Positions 6,263 through 7,117 of a stretch of DNA of 7,117 nucleotides are shown in pieces. The stretch is from Opitutia bacterium UBA7397. GTDB lineage: Bacteria > Verrucomicrobiota > Verrucomicrobiia > Opitutales > UBA953. The stretch covers positions 10,635 to 17,751 of the forward strand of contig DKND01000076.1 in the NCBI GenBank assembly GCA_002470605.1. The letters are read 5' to 3'. A program made the position numbers and the translations under genes. The notes under the pieces were generated by a model. The model searched no databases and had not been told where the DNA came from. It saw only the letters and a list, made by a program, of their open reading frames with translations. How positions within the stretch are numbered: position 1 is the stretch's first letter; the number at the start of each line of letters is the position of its first letter.

Positions 6263-6913
6263 ATGAATATCAGCGCCGCCCCACTGGGGCCGTTCGAAAC
6301 CAACGCCTACTTGGTCGTCGCCGACGACGGCAAGAATTGCTGCGTCGTCGACGCCCCCAAGGGGGCCGGTGCCGCCCTTTTGGGTGAAATCAAGACACGT
6401 GGCCTGAAGTTGACCCATCTACTCATTACCCATGGGCACTGGGATCACATGTGCGAAGCCCATCTTTTCGCCGCCGCCGGCGCGCAAGTCATCGCTCACC
6501 GCGACGACCAACAACTCATCGAGAACATCGAAGCCTACAAGGACCGCTACCAATCCATGATTCCCTGGCTCACGGACGACGATTTTCATTCGGTCAAGGT
6601 CGACCGCTGGGTTACAGAAGGTGACACGCTCGAGGCCTGCGGTTTCAATTTCGAAATCCGTCACGTACCCGGCCATTGCCCTGGTAGCATTCTTTTCTAT
6701 GCCGCCCAAGAAAAGGTGGCCTTTACGGGCGATGCGATCTTTGCCGGATCTGTCGGAAGGACTGACCTGCCGAACGGCAACTGGAACCAATTATTGGAAG
6801 CCATCCGTCAGCGTATCTACACCCTCCCCGATGACACCGTTCTCCTTCCCGGACATGGCGGACAAACTACGGTCGGGCGGGAGAAGAAGACTAACCCGTA
6901 CGCCAAACCTTGA
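6263..6913 (+). CDS. MBL-fold metallo-hydrolase, YcbL/glyoxalase-II-like
   Basis: A 216-residue cytoplasmic metallo-beta-lactamase-fold hydrolase with a complete two-metal site. The motif THGHWDHM gives H57, H59, D61 and H62. Further ligands are H138 in VPGHCPGS, the bridging D157 in FTGDAIF and H198 in LLPGHGG. The stretch AGSVGRTDLP (161-170) and the ending TTVGREKKTNPY (202-213) are typical of the YcbL/glyoxalase-II-related group. The length covers the catalytic domain only; the helical C-terminal glutathione-thioester-binding domain of classical GloB is missing, so it is probably not a standard glyoxalase II. Hydrolysis of a thioester or related ester is the likely chemistry. It follows the thioesterase after 10 bases, and the next gene begins 9 bases after its stop, suggesting a three-gene or larger unit. 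The ATG at 6263 directly precedes the conserved first strand, with a residue pattern (GPFETNAYLV) that matches the family start. Family firm; substrate inferred. Confidence 0.93.
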   Translation: MNISAAPLGPFETNAYLVVADDGKNCCVVDAPKGAGAALLGEIKTRGLKLTHLLITHGHWDHMCEAHLFAAAGAQVIAHRDDQQLIENIEAYKDRYQSMIPWLTDDDFHSVKVDRWVTEGDTLEACGFNFEIRHVPGHCPGSILFYAAQEKVAFTGDAIFAGSVGRTDLPNGNWNQLLEAIRQRIYTLPDDTVLLPGHGGQTTVGREKKTNPYAKP

Positions 6914-6922
6914 GCCGACGAA

Positions 6923-7117
6923 GTGACGCCCTCGCCCTGCCCTTTCCTGCCCTCCTGTGGGCGTGAACTCTCCTGGCGAGATCTCGCAGAATTGCGCGCA
7001 GATCAAGGGCCGGAACTTTATCTACTTTGCCTCACTTACGCGCAACAACTCTGGCTCGACGATCTCCCGGCCCGAGCCCTGCTCGCGGTTGATCGCGCGC
7101 TCTACTGCGACATCCCC
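6923..7117 (+). CDS. Start of an unrecognised protein gene with a GTG start, cut by the right edge
   Basis: An open frame begins at GTG 6923-6925, 9 bases after the MBL-hydrolase stop (which lies in the same frame), and stays open for all 65 codons to the edge. No ATG occurs in the visible part; the only later alternative start noticed is a TTG at codon 24, so GTG is the best choice. The product starts with a Pro/Cys-containing stretch (C6, C12, near GRELSWRDLAELRAD), then a long amphipathic helix ELYLLCLTYAQQLWLDDLPA and RALLAVDRALYCDIP. The A-x-x-x-W-x-x-x-x-P-A-R-A-L-L-x-x-D-R-A-L pattern looks like a helical-repeat pair. From memory it resembles a conserved Opitutae protein of unknown function; I cannot name it. 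Spacing suggests it belongs to the thioesterase-hydrolase unit. Confidence 0.65.
   Translation, partial: MTPSPCPFLPSCGRELSWRDLAELRADQGPELYLLCLTYAQQLWLDDLPARALLAVDRALYCDIP

Overview
The window is an ordinary, densely packed bacterial chromosome segment of moderately high GC content. Gene style and content point to a verrucomicrobial host, most likely Opitutae/Opitutales. The clues are a secreted C-type sulfatase of the kind common in Planctomycetes and Verrucomicrobia, an M29 aminopeptidase and a small TPR protein that resemble Opitutae versions as I remember them, and starts that mostly lack a Shine-Dalgarno sequence. This assignment is inference from memory, not a database result.

Layout from left to right. 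(1) The truncated end of a leftward TPR protein gene (1-350). (2) A short divergent intergenic region (351-435) with several copies of a CGCAAG word. (3) A rightward two-gene unit, an M29 aminopeptidase (436-1554) and an RluA-family 23S rRNA/tRNA pseudouridine synthase (1556-2674), one base apart. (4) A convergent junction of 15 bases, then a leftward three-gene unit. In transcription order this is an unrecognised membrane-anchored protein (5087-5734), a cation diffusion facilitator (4168-5085) and an exported sulfatase (2690-4114). (5) A second divergent intergenic region (5735-5844) with a small imperfect hairpin. (6) A rightward unit of a YbgC-type hotdog thioesterase (5845-6252), a YcbL/glyoxalase-II-like metallo-beta-lactamase-fold hydrolase (6263-6913) and the start of an unrecognised gene with a GTG start (6923 to the window edge).

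Functionally this is housekeeping (peptide turnover, RNA modification, thioester hydrolysis) plus envelope functions (metal efflux, sulfate-ester hydrolysis). No mobile element, CRISPR array, RNA gene, phage gene or defence system is visible. I find no convincing new multi-gene system. The most useful leads are the unrecognised anchored protein coupled to the metal transporter, the changed metal-site residues in the transporter and the sulfatase, and the truncated unknown gene at the right edge. There is no gene-free stretch longer than 110 bases.
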